Shown here: positions 1-9,468 of the stretch, in pieces
How positions within the stretch are numbered: position 1 is the stretch's first letter
Layout of the letters: each line of letters starts with the position of its first letter
The notes under the pieces: model-generated
What the model was told of the DNA's origin: nothing
Seen by the model: the letters and a program-made list of their open reading frames with translations, nothing else
The model's database searches: none
Source of the DNA: Welwitschia mirabilis
Lineage: Eukaryota > Gnetophyta > Gnetopsida > Welwitschiales
Direction: 5' to 3'
Assembly: GCA_051453625.1 (NCBI GenBank)
Contig: JBOZIK010000001.1
Span: 278,568,470-278,591,689 of the forward strand
Length of the DNA: 23,220 bases
Position numbers and translations under genes: made by a program

Positions 1-1758
1 CAAAGAAAAACAAGGAAAGACTGGTAGATCTTCTAACAGAAAGGCAAATAAAGAGAGCTGGGTTTGGTTTTGCAACTGAGCACAGAGCCTCTATATCCAG
101 AGTTAGAAAGAGGATAGTTGATGGTAGGGAGTGTATGACTACAGATTCAGGGGCACATGCTCCTTCTTTCCCTCCTGATGTAGATTGTGCTGCTGAGGCC
201 CAACATGGGTGTTGTAATCATCCTTCACTTTCTAGTCTCATTGTTGGCTTATATTCTCAAGGATTAGAGTTTTATTATCGACCTATTCGAGGCAGGTTTG
301 TTGATCTGATACCTCCACGTCATTGTCCTGGTACTTAGCAGACAATTAAGATGAGCATACGTGCTAAGGAGGATGTAGTCAAGAGAGCACACAAGATACT
401 TGCACAATTTTGGTATTCATAGGGCTTGCCATTACATGCATTTGACAGTTTCATGTTCAGAGGGTTTGTGATGCTATTAGTGAGTGTGGGCCAGGTAATT
501 TCAAAGCTCCCACCTACATGGAGATACGGACATCCATGTTAGATAATGCCAAATGTGATATTGAGGACATGATGACCCGACATAAGGAGGTTTGGAATAC
601 ATCTAGATGTAGCATTCTTGCAAATGTTTGGAGTGATAGATGAGATAGAAATCTCATCAATTTTTTGGTAGCATCAACTTCAAGAACAATGTTTTTGAAA
701 TCTGTTGATGCATCTGACAACATAAGAAATGCAAAGTTCCTGTTTGTTGAGTTCAGAGAAGTGATTGAAGAAGTACGACCTAGCAAGGTTGTCTAGGTAA
801 ATAATTTTTGTTTAATTCAATTAAACACATTTTCTCCTTTTGAAAACAAAGTTGTAGTCTTGTACTTAGCCTTATTTATTTTGTATTGCATAGGTCCTTA
901 CTGATAATGGATCTGCCTATAAGGCGGTAAGTAGATTACTGATACATTATTATCCACATTTATATTGGGCTCCTTGTGCAGCACACTGGATTGATCTTCT
1001 TCTCGAAGACCTTGGCAAATTGCCTTGGGCTAAGGAGGTAATTAACTAAATATTTCTAAGATTAAGATGCAGTGTTAGTAATACATTGGATGTTTTCGAT
1101 GTAATTGATAATAAAAATATGAAACTTGATTTGAGGATTGACAAATTGCCATTTATTATTGTTTAGATAGTGCAATGGGTAAAATTTGTATTAAAATTTG
1201 GGTACGCCCACTCTCATGTTCATCATCTTTTTCGTTAGCACTCTAATGGCAAGGGCCTTCTTAGGCCTGGCCACACAAGGTTTGTGGCAAATTTCATATT
1301 GTTAGATAGCATGCAAGAAGTGAGGCAAGCATTAATGAAGATGTTTTGTAATTCATTATGGAGTAATGATGAGAGATTTGCTTCACTTAGTTGTACTTTT
1401 GAAGCTACTCATACGACGGACATTGTTTTTGATTATGCTGATCGTCCAAACAAATTTTGGTTTGAGATGAAAAATGTTTTACAAGTAAGGATCATTGTTT
1501 TTATATTTACAAATACTGAAATGCCTCATCTTTGATTTTTTTTAATTTGCAAATTCGAATGTCATGTTCACTGTGTAGGTCACCTAAACATTAGTGCTTG
1601 TTCTTCGAAAGGTAAACGGGGAAAGATCTTTTCCAGCATATGTGTATGAAGCAATGTCTAGGGTGAAGGAGGGCATTCATTCCTATCTCATAGAGAGTGT
1701 TCTTCTTGACAGATTTGTAAACATTTCTACAAGAATATATAAGATGTAAGAAGCACAT

Positions 1759-1820
1759 AAGTCACATAAATAAATTTTTCATTTTTACATTACTTATAAT
1801 CATTGTCATTTATGTGACTT
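1759..1820. repeat. Short inverted repeat inside a hAT-relic intron
   Basis: The 12-base arm AAGTCACATAAA (1759-1770) is repeated perfectly in inverted orientation at 1809-1820, separated by 38 AT-rich bases. It sits in the intron between the FPAYVYEAM and MHAITHILN blocks. It could be a small foldback insertion or chance in AT-rich DNA. Confidence 0.5.
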
Positions 1821-2223
1821 CTAATTTGATTATATTTTTGGTATTGGAAATAGATGAGACAATCAAATGCATAATATATGCATGCTATCACACATATATT
1901 AAACCTACAACTTGGATTTGGAAGGGAATTTGATTGTACAAAAGAGGAAATACGATTGAGATTGGGACTTGACAATGTGCTAGATAAAATGGTGCCAGAT
2001 CTAGGTAAGAGAGACCAAGTGACACAAGACTTGGTCATGTACAAAAAAAAAAGCGTTTGATGTTTCATAAGCCTGGGGCAGAGTCATTAAAATTTCAACT
2101 AAAGCCAAGTAAAATAAGTTGTTTTCTTATATTCAAGAATGAATAATTTCTTTTCTAACTAAAAGCACTATCTAAATGACATAATTGTTCATTTTTTTAC
2201 AGGATTAGTAATCTAAGCATGGT

Positions 2224-2487
2224 TTGGAGACTATGACTTTGAAAGTGATAGCCATTCATATTATTTCACATCTATGTAGTACGTTTAATATTAGTATAAA
2301 CTTTAACATTTATGATTTATGTTTTCATTATGCCATTTTTCAAATCTTATTTATTATTTTTTACATTTATTATTACATTTTATTTCACAAGTATGAGCAT
2401 AATCAGAACATCTTTAAGTATATACATTCAAAGAAGCATAGTCGGCTTATAATTCAAAGGTTAAATAATCTATTTTTTTCATCATAA
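2224..2487 (+). pseudogene. C-terminal dimerisation block of the hAT relic
   Basis: This stretch carries the last conserved part of the hAT transposase. LETMTLKVIAIHIISHLCST corresponds to the family's helix before the conserved CERNWS motif. YEHNQN stands where CERNWS is expected, and FKYIHSKKHSRL with IQRLNNL matches the usual F..IH.KKRNRL...RLNDLV. Between the two parts (about 2280-2391) lies low-complexity AT-rich sequence that happens to stay open and is probably a fifth intron. The Cys and Trp of CERNWS are replaced, which supports an inactive copy. Known for the family: this region mediates transposase dimerisation. Here it is a remnant. Confidence 0.8.
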
Positions 2488-2530
2488 CCTTATATTTAAT
2501 CTAAAGGAATTAGTATCAATAACTTCAGAT

Positions 2531-2773
2531 GTGACGGACATGGATGATATTCACCTATTATGGATTAGAGAGAATAATGGAGATAATGATGCTCCTCATG
2601 ATGATGATACTCCCATTTGTACTCCTCATGTTGGTATTCCTGATGATGATGATAGTGGAGATTATAATCTTGATGAGAGCATTTCAAATCATGACTCTTT
2701 GGATTCAAATCATAATAATAATGAGAAGCCTTTTAAGCATGGAGGAATTGGACATGCCTCAAATAGAGTTTAA
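2531..2773 (+). pseudogene. Acidic C-terminal tail of the hAT relic
   Basis: An 80-codon open stretch, very rich in Asp and Asn (DAPHDDD, GIPDDDDSGD), lies 44 bases beyond the stop of the dimerisation block and on the same strand. Plant DUF659-hAT proteins commonly end in a short acidic tail after the RLNDLV motif, so I read this as the last exon rather than an independent gene. The GAT/AAT codon repeats make it low complexity, and the overlapping frame starting at 2544 is only its shadow. Moderate confidence. Confidence 0.5.
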
Positions 2774-2789
2774 TGTAGTACCTATATGA

Positions 2790-4925
2790 TCTTCACATAA
2801 TTCTAATGTGTATTGATCCTAAAGAAAGCTATCAATACATATGAAGACTAGGAAGGGCTCTTCTAAGAATGCTTAAGACATTCCTATCTATTGAAACTTG
2901 AAACTTTTATTTGATGTTGATTTTGTACTAAACATTTAGATGATTAGATTATCATTTCATGTCTTATTGTATGTATGGGTAATATATCATGCATTATTTT
3001 ATTCTATTGTTTTAATGCTTCTATTAGTTTAATATATTTTTAGATGTATAATCTATTTCAATTATAAATTGGTCATCCTTATCATCATATGTTAACTATG
3101 GTTTTAAAGCTTTAATTATATGCTTCAATATTTGATTGGTAAAAGTCATAATGCATCTAAAACAACTTCATTTACAACTACTAAAAACATTAGTAATTAT
3201 ATATTTTTAAAAGGTAATCACTAATGTCTTACGTTGTTAAAATTAAATAAAAATGATTTTTTAATGCTTTTTTAATGCTAATTTTTTTAGTTGTTTTTTT
3301 GTCAACTAGCCTCTAACTCGATGTCTCGAATTTTTCTAAAAGATTGCAGACTTTATAATTTTGCAGATTTTTTAATCACTCATAGAAATTTAATGTGTTA
3401 TAAAAGAAGAATTAGAACTAGCTCTGGTAAAAGGTTACATTGATTGCACTAAGGATATCTATTATTATTATATTTTGATATGCTTGAGTCGCAGATTAAC
3501 TCTAATTTGTTTATAACATAAAACTTATAAGAGTTTCCACACTTCTTATTAAGAGAAAAATAGGTGTAGACATGTGGGATCAACTTATATACAAAAAATA
3601 TGTTTCATTATTTTCTATATTAGATAAAGTATTAATATTTACTATCATGAATCTAACTCTCTCATTATGATATTGCATTATTTACTACTAACTAGAGTAA
3701 ATGATTTACATTTAATTGCTGAACCTAGTCAATGATGTTGTAATTTATTGTATTGAATCATCTCTTGTAATTAAAGATTTCCATATGATTGTTGACATTT
3801 TTAACTACTATTGTTGTAATATTGGATTATAAGCTTGTTTCACGCGTTTCTTACTTCTTAATTCAATTTTAATACTTTCCATCACATAAGATGATCCTAC
3901 TTATGGATAAGGTAAATACGACAGTTGGTTGATTTTATATAATGTATTTTCTATAATATTTACATCTTTAATTGCTTCATATGGAGTTGTAAAACTATTA
4001 CATGATTCTCTTCTCATGTTTACTAGAAATCTATATGATTCTGATCAGTATTAGGATTGAATAGAGGTAAGTTATAATGATGTCTCAATTAAAAAAACTT
4101 TTCTTTAGATGAATGTTTCTTAGTAAATCATAATGGTTTCCAAATTATTAGTGTTTTGTATAATATTCCTTTTAGATCAAATAATGAGCTTGCTACTTAT
4201 TTAGAAACTTGGAAATTGGAAGATATATTTGGATCTTCCTTGTATAGTTTGTTAAATCCCTTAGTTGTATTATGAATGATGAGGTTTTCTTCCTATAATT
4301 TGAAGTGTTATGATTGAATTTGGATAAGAATTTATTTTTATTTTATTATTTCAAGATATTTCTATTACTATTTTCCTAATTTCCTAGTTGTTGTTATGAA
4401 TTTGTAGGTTCAAAAAAGCTATTTACTTTCAATGAACTATTTTGATTTGTGGAAATCTTTTGGTTGTATCTTTTTTACCTAAATATTGTATTTATTGAAA
4501 GATATTTTTTTCTTTATAGAGGTTAAGATTGGAGAATAAACGTTGTAAACAATAATAGCATAGATTTTTAGTACATACAAGTAATTCACTATTCCTTCTT
4601 TGGCCTCTACCTCATTTACATAATTTAGGTGATGTCTTAAGATTCATTAATTAAAACTCTGTTTAAGCTCAAATAATGCATTTCTAAATTTAAGTATGTG
4701 TAATTAGTATATTCAAAATTATAAATGCTTTGAGATTTACATTGCAAAGAAGGAAATCAAGAAAAGAAAATGCAATTTTCTTTTAAATCTAAACAAACAA
4801 ATAATTCCTCTTTTCTTATTCCTCCTAACCCTCTTTTTTATGATATATATATATTGTTTAGAACCTATTGTCATTAATTAATTTAATGAGTTTTTATAGT
4901 TAGTTAATTGTATAGATATTTTTCA
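2790..4925. other. AT-rich intergenic stretch without a recognisable gene
   Basis: All six frames are closed by frequent stops, and no transposon protein motif, RNA gene or promoter architecture is visible. The one structural item is the imperfect inverted repeat at 3174-3295, listed separately. Confidence 0.7.
3174..3295. repeat. Imperfect foldback of about 120 bp
   Basis: The left arm (ACAACTACTAAAAACATTAG) pairs imperfectly with the right arm at about 3273-3294, which reads TAATGC then TAATTTTTTTAGTTGT. An inner perfect 8-base hairpin, ACATTAGT at 3187-3194 and ACTAATGT at 3220-3227, is nested inside. The shape suggests a small MITE-like or foldback element. No target duplication is obvious, and AT-richness makes chance pairing possible. 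Confidence 0.35.
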
Positions 4926-4929
4926 GCAT

Positions 4930-5280
4930 TGAGCGACCGATTCACATATCTGAGTAATTGATCTGTTAAGAACTATAAAACGGCTTCAGTTTTGGATGAC
5001 CGATCATATCCTACTGGGAAACCTGACTGATACATCAAGAAGAAGACTAGTTCTAGCATGGGCAACCATGCAAATCTCCTCAAGTGACCCAGTCAAAACT
5101 TCTACAAAAGATTGGAACAAATGCGAGAAACTACTTAAAAAGTTAAGGGTGATCGCGTTATAATCTGCTGACTTCAGTCTTGCAACAAGATGGACAACAG
5201 ACCAGTTATACATGGGAAAGTAAATGCCCAAATGCCATGATAGCATTTTCATTAGTGAAACTTTGTAACCCAATGCTATA
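4930..5280 (-). other. GC-richer island with an 89-codon minus-strand ORF, unidentified
   Basis: Base composition is visibly less AT-rich than the flanks, and a minus-strand frame at 5004-5273 is open for 89 codons. Its translation begins MGYKVSLMKMLSWHLG and contains FVEVLTGSLEEICMV, mixed polar and hydrophobic sequence unlike AT-rich noise. The frame opens just after a CTATAG that could be a splice acceptor on that strand. It may be an exon or captured fragment of a host gene. I do not recognise the family. The plus strand also has a mostly open frame starting ATGACCGATCATATC at 4997, so the orientation is unsure. Confidence 0.3.
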
Positions 5281-5748
5281 GCTAATAATTATTTACTATT
5301 ATCAAAAATATTTTCCAAGTTAATGAATATAATGTAAAGAGTTCTTACTTTAGGCATGACTAAGAATTAGGCACATCATGTAAGAAATAATTTGTGAAAT
5401 GGTGTGACTAAGATTATTTACTTAAAGTTTGAGTGTATGAATCCTAAAAAGTCTCCTCATAAATGAATGAATGTGATTATTATTTGAATAAACTTTATCA
5501 ATGTTTTTCTTTTTTTCCATTTAGTTGAGGAAGTTAAATCGTATAAAATTGTCTAAGCTAATCATTAAATGTCTAAGCTTCGAGGCTGATCATTAAGTAT
5601 CAAAGTCTAAGCTATGATTTATACTTTAGATACCCATGCTTATGTGGACCTTAAATACATAATATAAACCAATAAGATAATTGAAATCCTAAATCTCTTA
5701 ATGATCTACAAACATGGGCTTGAATCAACTATGCTAGATATAAGAATC

Positions 5749-5945
5749 TTTATTAATGTTTTTAATATATCTGTTTTAGGGAATTTAAACTTAAAAATTC
5801 AAGTTATTGCACCTATATTTAGAAGTACAACCAACATAATTATGAGTTTTATTTAATGTTTTTAATAAATGTTTTTTAGGGGATTTCAAACTTGAAAGTT
5901 TTAGTTACTATACCTACTTATGCAAATGTGTTTTAGGGGATTACA
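5749..5945 (+). repeat. Diverged tandem duplication, unit about 97 bp
   Basis: Two direct copies start at about 5749 and 5846. Each begins TTTATT(T)AATGTTTTTAAT, continues with GTTTTAGGG or TTTTTAGGGG, then AAACTT, and ends in a TTACTATACCTA-like segment. A third partial copy (GTTTTAGGGGATTACAAACC) begins near 5930. The later parts resemble the body of the tRNA-related repeat found at 11.6 and 18.3 kb, so this is probably a partial tandem array of that element. Confidence 0.55.
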
Positions 5946-6077
5946 AACCACCACAATTGTGCAAACAGATCATTTTGATTATTTAGGGCCTAATAGTATG
6001 CCAAGGGGGGCTTAAAAGGTTTTAACCCATCATCTATTTAATGTAAATGAGTGTCTTATTATTATACTATCACCCTT
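5895..6077 (-). repeat. tRNA-related short interspersed repeat, copy A (most diverged)
   Basis: Read on the minus strand, a tRNA-like head at about 6017-6077 (rc of GGTTTTAACCCATCATC...AATGAGTGTC) is followed by a body that resembles copies B and D (AAAGTTTTAGTTACTATACC at the far end). By hand alignment the head agrees with copy B at only about 60 percent of positions. The likely origin is a Pol III-driven SINE or a MITE with tRNA-like ends. The A box is barely recognisable here, and the call rests on similarity to the better copies. Confidence 0.4.
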
Positions 6078-8439
6078 TTTGCTAATTTTAGTACTTTGTA
6101 TGTAAACTATAGAAATTATTGTATGTAAACTATGGAAACTAATGTAGGTATTATAATATGACTTATTACATTATTTAATAAAAAATAATAATAAAAGTAT
6201 TATTTAATAATAATAAATTATTTATCATCATGATAGAATATGCCAATTAAGTGTTAGTCCAATGGGTAAGAAATATTGATTTAAATCTTTAAATTTCCTA
6301 ATTAGCATACTATAACGTCCTAGGCATAATGAAATCATTTGTTCGAGTGATCAAGATGGTTGTACTTTTAAGAGAGGTACAATCCTTAATAGTTTCAAGT
6401 TCCCACTGCCCCTTCCATAATGCTAATAAAGAAGGAAAACATAGTACCAGCCAAAATTGTGATAATCATAATAAGAATTTATGCTCATAATTCATGATTT
6501 GAATTAGATCATTTTCTAAAAAATATGGTATTATTTATGATGTAAACCAAAACTTTTATATTCCTTTTTACAATAAGACTTTTGACATAAATATTATAAG
6601 AGCGATACAAATCAAGTATACGATCAAAGAATGATGCATCAATTTGAACTAAGTAACATTAAAGAAAATATAATTACCACTTAAAAAGAGAGGATCTATT
6701 AATGTTTGGTAAAGTTAGATTACTTTATCATGTATCTCATGAAAAGTAAGGCTATTTCCTTACAAACCTAGAAGGGAATCTAGATGGTAGCCTAATCATT
6801 ACCTCTAACCATTAGTTTGATAGTAACCCTACCTTAAGTTATACAAAGTAGCTATGTATCATAATTTTTATGATAATTATTTTTTACCTTTAATGTAACA
6901 TGAGTAATGATTGAGGCATAGGCATATGCATGGTTATAGCACTTGGTAAACTTGGATAAGCTAAGAAGCATTTTCAAAGTTAGAACTTCCTAGTTAGAAT
7001 ATCTAAAACTAGTAAACCTAACCCTTAAGGAAGAGTTTATCATATTTGCAAAACTTTTTATAAAATAGTAGCATTATTAAAGGGTGTTAAATGCTGAAAC
7101 TTAAGTATGTTATTTTAGATATGTAATAGTATTTATTAATTCATTAGTTACTTCTAAAGAAGGGTCACATTTCCTAAATGATTAGTTTTAACTACAAGGA
7201 AACCCTTTTATTAAGTTTATATCCATAATGAAACAAATTTATTCAACAAAAGGAAATAATAAATCATGATTTCTTTCTTGATTTTTGTTTTTGGAACAAT
7301 TAGTATAAAGCATGATCTTGTAAATAATGAAGGATTAATCAAGCCTATTTGATCTAAATTTTATTTCATTAAATGAAGGGAGGATGTTGACTTGCTAATT
7401 TATCAAGGAGGCATGAACATGAAATAATTTAGAAGATTTAATGTTGTTAAGATAGTTCTTATAAATCGAAATCAAATAATGAGTTTATTTGAAAAATTTT
7501 CACTAATATCCTATCATCTCCATGGAAAGTACATAGACTAATGTTATATTGTTCAATGACTTTGGAAGCCTCCTGAATGTTAAAAATCCAAGAGGTATTT
7601 CCAACAATAGAATTTTTTTATAAATAAATTGCATACAACTTTGGTATACTTTAGGGCTATCATGTTTAAGGTTCTCTTTTGGAAATATGTAGATTTAGAG
7701 GATGAGGCTTGATTTGTGAAAAATTGAGAACTATAGAAAATTTCTCCTCTATTTGAAACACTTCTTGATCTTGATAGGAAACATGTTAAAACTAAGAATG
7801 CATTCAATGTTTTTATAATTTTTATTATAAAATATAGAATAACTAGTGGTTAGTGTTTTTTTTTTTTGGTTGGTGTAAGGAGAATAATTCAATTTTAACA
7901 TAGATAAAGCACAGACATAATTTTTTTGCAAAAAATTAGATATTAATGCTAATGATTGTGTATGTAGTTATAAAGTCCTAAAATTTGTTTCATAACAAGC
8001 TAGGACTAATCATTATCAAGACCTTACATAAAAGGCTTTATTTTTTTACAACATTATTTACATAGAAAAATCAATTTTAAGAGAGAAATAATAAATGATG
8101 ATACCATTTGGAAGAAATAATATAATATCTTATTATACCAAATTTATTTCTTATACTATTGAAGTACATTATAGCATTCGACATAATAAATAGAGAAATC
8201 AAATATATGAATTCATCTAGAAACATTTTGTTCTTATCAACCTCTTATTATATAGAAAAGTTGACAAGTTGGTTTGTAATGTTTTGATCCATAATATATC
8301 TTTCACATATAAATTCAAGATTAAATTCATCTAGAATTGAGGGTGACTTTGTTTAATGTTTCTATTGGAGAATCCTAAAAGATGCTTTAACATGTTTCAT
8401 TTAATAATCATAAAGAGTTTATTATTATTCATGTAATTT

Positions 8440-9131
8440 CTAAATTGTTGTCCCCTTCTGTGCTGTCCCCTGTTCTTTTCTATGGGTTTCTCTTACTACT
8501 GCCTATGGGTTTCTTTTGGCATTTCTGCATATGGTCCTCTTTTAATGATGAGTTTTTAGCTACTCTGTGATTGTACCTCTCTTTATTGCAGGGCCTTTTC
8601 CGTGTGATGCTTCCTGTGGTAAGTGCTCTCCTCTTTCTGATCTGATGTGCCTCAAGTATGACTTTCCCTTACATTGCTCAGCCACGATCCTTGTACATGC
8701 TGCACCAATAAACACCAGTGTTCCTGCAACTACCCAAAACATGGCAGAACTACACGATCATTTGCAATCAATTGGATATGAAATTGAGTAGAGATTTTAA
8801 CTTGACATCTTTATAGGTATCTGTCTTAGGTAGAGGACGCCCAGGGCGCTTGGCAATCTCTTTCTTCTTTTAGGCGGCCTCTTTAGAAGCTTCTCCGTTT
8901 GGGTGAGATTGCTTCCTTGTTGACTAAACGCAGTCCCTTGTTTTTCTTTTAGTGTGCAGCCAATTACCTACGCCGGCATTTAAAGAAAGAGGTGTTAAGA
9001 TGGAAGACGCGGTCACAATCCGTAGGCGGTGTCTAAGGCAGCCACTCTAGGACCGCCAGAACTAGATACAGGTTTGACCAGCGAAACAGAGATCGACGCG
9101 GCAATTCGAGTGCTGATTTTTTTTTTTTTTT
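8440..9131. other. GC-richer gene-like island, unidentified, with splice-like borders
   Basis: This is the least AT-rich part of the window. On the plus strand TTTATTGCAG|GGCC (8590/8591) looks like an acceptor and GTGGTAAGTG (near 8618) like a donor, bracketing a very short putative exon. A second acceptor-like site, TTTTTCTTTTAG, ends at 8952 and is followed by an open stretch AANYLRRHLKKEVLRWKTRS. A plus-strand frame at 8567-8791 (PFPCDASCGKCSPLSD) and a minus-strand frame at 8560-8742 (MFWVVAGTLVFIGAA, hydrophobic) overlap, and I cannot say which is real. Around 8834-8851 the minus strand encodes an AT-hook-like KRPGRP in an otherwise interrupted frame. A run of 15 T (9117-9131) closes the island. 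I recognise no family. Captured host-gene fragments are my best reading. Confidence 0.35.
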
Positions 9132-9198
9132 GAAATGCGATACAAATGTTAGCAATAATAAAAGGTTGGCTTTGTTGGTTTACGCACTATCGCTGCAA

Positions 9199-9327
9199 CT
9201 CAAGTGGTTATGATGACCTGAGGTCATAAATCTAGTGGAAAATTTGGAGGTATTGTCATATGTAGAATGCACTTCAGCTGTAATTCAAGCACTGGTGGCC
9301 TTTAAAAAGCTTTATCCAGATCGTTGA
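9199..9327 (+). pseudogene. Oxidosqualene cyclase (cycloartenol-synthase-like) exon fragment
   Basis: The frame ending at the TGA at 9325 reads SYVECTSAVIQALVAFKKLYP, matching the family segment YVECTSAAIQAL..FKKLYPGHR near the C-terminal half of plant cycloartenol and related triterpene synthases. Upstream in the same frame, LKWL(stop)(stop)PEV fits the preceding LEWLNPAE segment, with two stops. Known for the family: the enzyme cyclises 2,3-oxidosqualene at the ER membrane for sterol or triterpene synthesis. Here only about 40 codons are recognisable; the DGSWYGSWG motif expected soon after is absent and no other cyclase exons are nearby. It is therefore a dead fragment, captured by a transposon or left from a degraded gene copy. 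The short match limits certainty. Confidence 0.6.
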
Positions 9328-9468
9328 TGCACAACGGATGATTTGCTGTACGATGAGCAGGACATGGAAGACTGGTGGTGGGAGAGCAGTTTTTATAGTG
9401 ATGCTATTTATTCTGCGTCTGATAAATATGAGCACGAGATGCTTGAAAACGAATCTCAAAAGAGGTAA
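9328..9468 (+). other. Open acidic 47-codon extension after the cyclase fragment
   Basis: Immediately after the stop of the cyclase-like piece, the same frame stays open for 47 codons and reads TTDDLLYDEQDMEDWWWESS, then SDKYEHEMLENESQKR before TAA. It is acidic, with a WWW triplet, unlike random AT-rich translation, and it does not continue the cyclase family sequence. The minus-strand frame at 9274-9504 covers the same bases and is probably its shadow. It may come from a different gene joined to the cyclase piece, or be non-coding. Unidentified. Confidence 0.25.

Larger units (their letters stand above)
3..2772 (+). pseudogene. hAT-superfamily (DUF659-type) transposase pseudogene, 5' end outside window
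   Basis: Relic of a cut-and-paste DNA transposase with the plant DUF659 / RNase H-like / hAT-dimerisation layout. One frame runs from 3 to about 450, broken by stops at 336 and 420. The frame shifts near 450-455, and the core is then clear: CGPGNFKAPTYMEIR, SILANVWSDR (stop) DRNLINFLV, FLKSVDASD. An intron at 797-893 (GT-AG) rejoins as VV(stop)VLTDNGSAYKAV, then YWAPCAAHWIDLLLEDLGKL. A second intron at 1037-1166 leads to LLRPGHTRFVANF. A third at 1485-1578 leads to FPAYVYEAMSRVKEGI. A fourth, about 1746-1853, leads to MHAITHILN and LGKRDQVTQDLVMYK. A frameshift at the A10 run at 2042-2051 precedes KAFDVS(stop)AWG. The C-terminal hAT dimerisation block follows at 2224-2487. Several stops fit single C-to-T changes (CGA to TGA, CAG to TAG, CAA to TAA). 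No start codon, terminal inverted repeat or target duplication was found. The family call is secure; the exact subfamily is not. Confidence 0.88.
5281..8439. other. AT-rich intergenic stretch; only diverged repeats near 5.75-6.08 kb
   Basis: Apart from the tandem duplication and tRNA-like repeat listed separately, I see no coding or RNA gene. The minus-strand open frames at 7580-7931 are AT-rich and match nothing I know. A tRNA-like snippet (GTTAGTCCAATGGGTAAG, about 6252-6269, followed by TTTAAATCTTTAAAT) may be one more decayed head of the tRNA-related repeat family, but it is too degraded to call. Confidence 0.6.

Noticed and set aside
514-786. Minus-strand 90-codon ORF
   Set aside because: Lies opposite the well-matched DUF659 coding frame and is its shadow.
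2544-2789. Plus-strand 81-codon ORF rich in Met and Ile
   Set aside because: Out-of-frame shadow of the GAT-repeat acidic tail of the hAT relic.
8990-9060. Ribosomal protein eS24-like start (MEDAVTIRRR)
   Set aside because: Only about eight residues resemble the family start and the following sequence does not continue the match.
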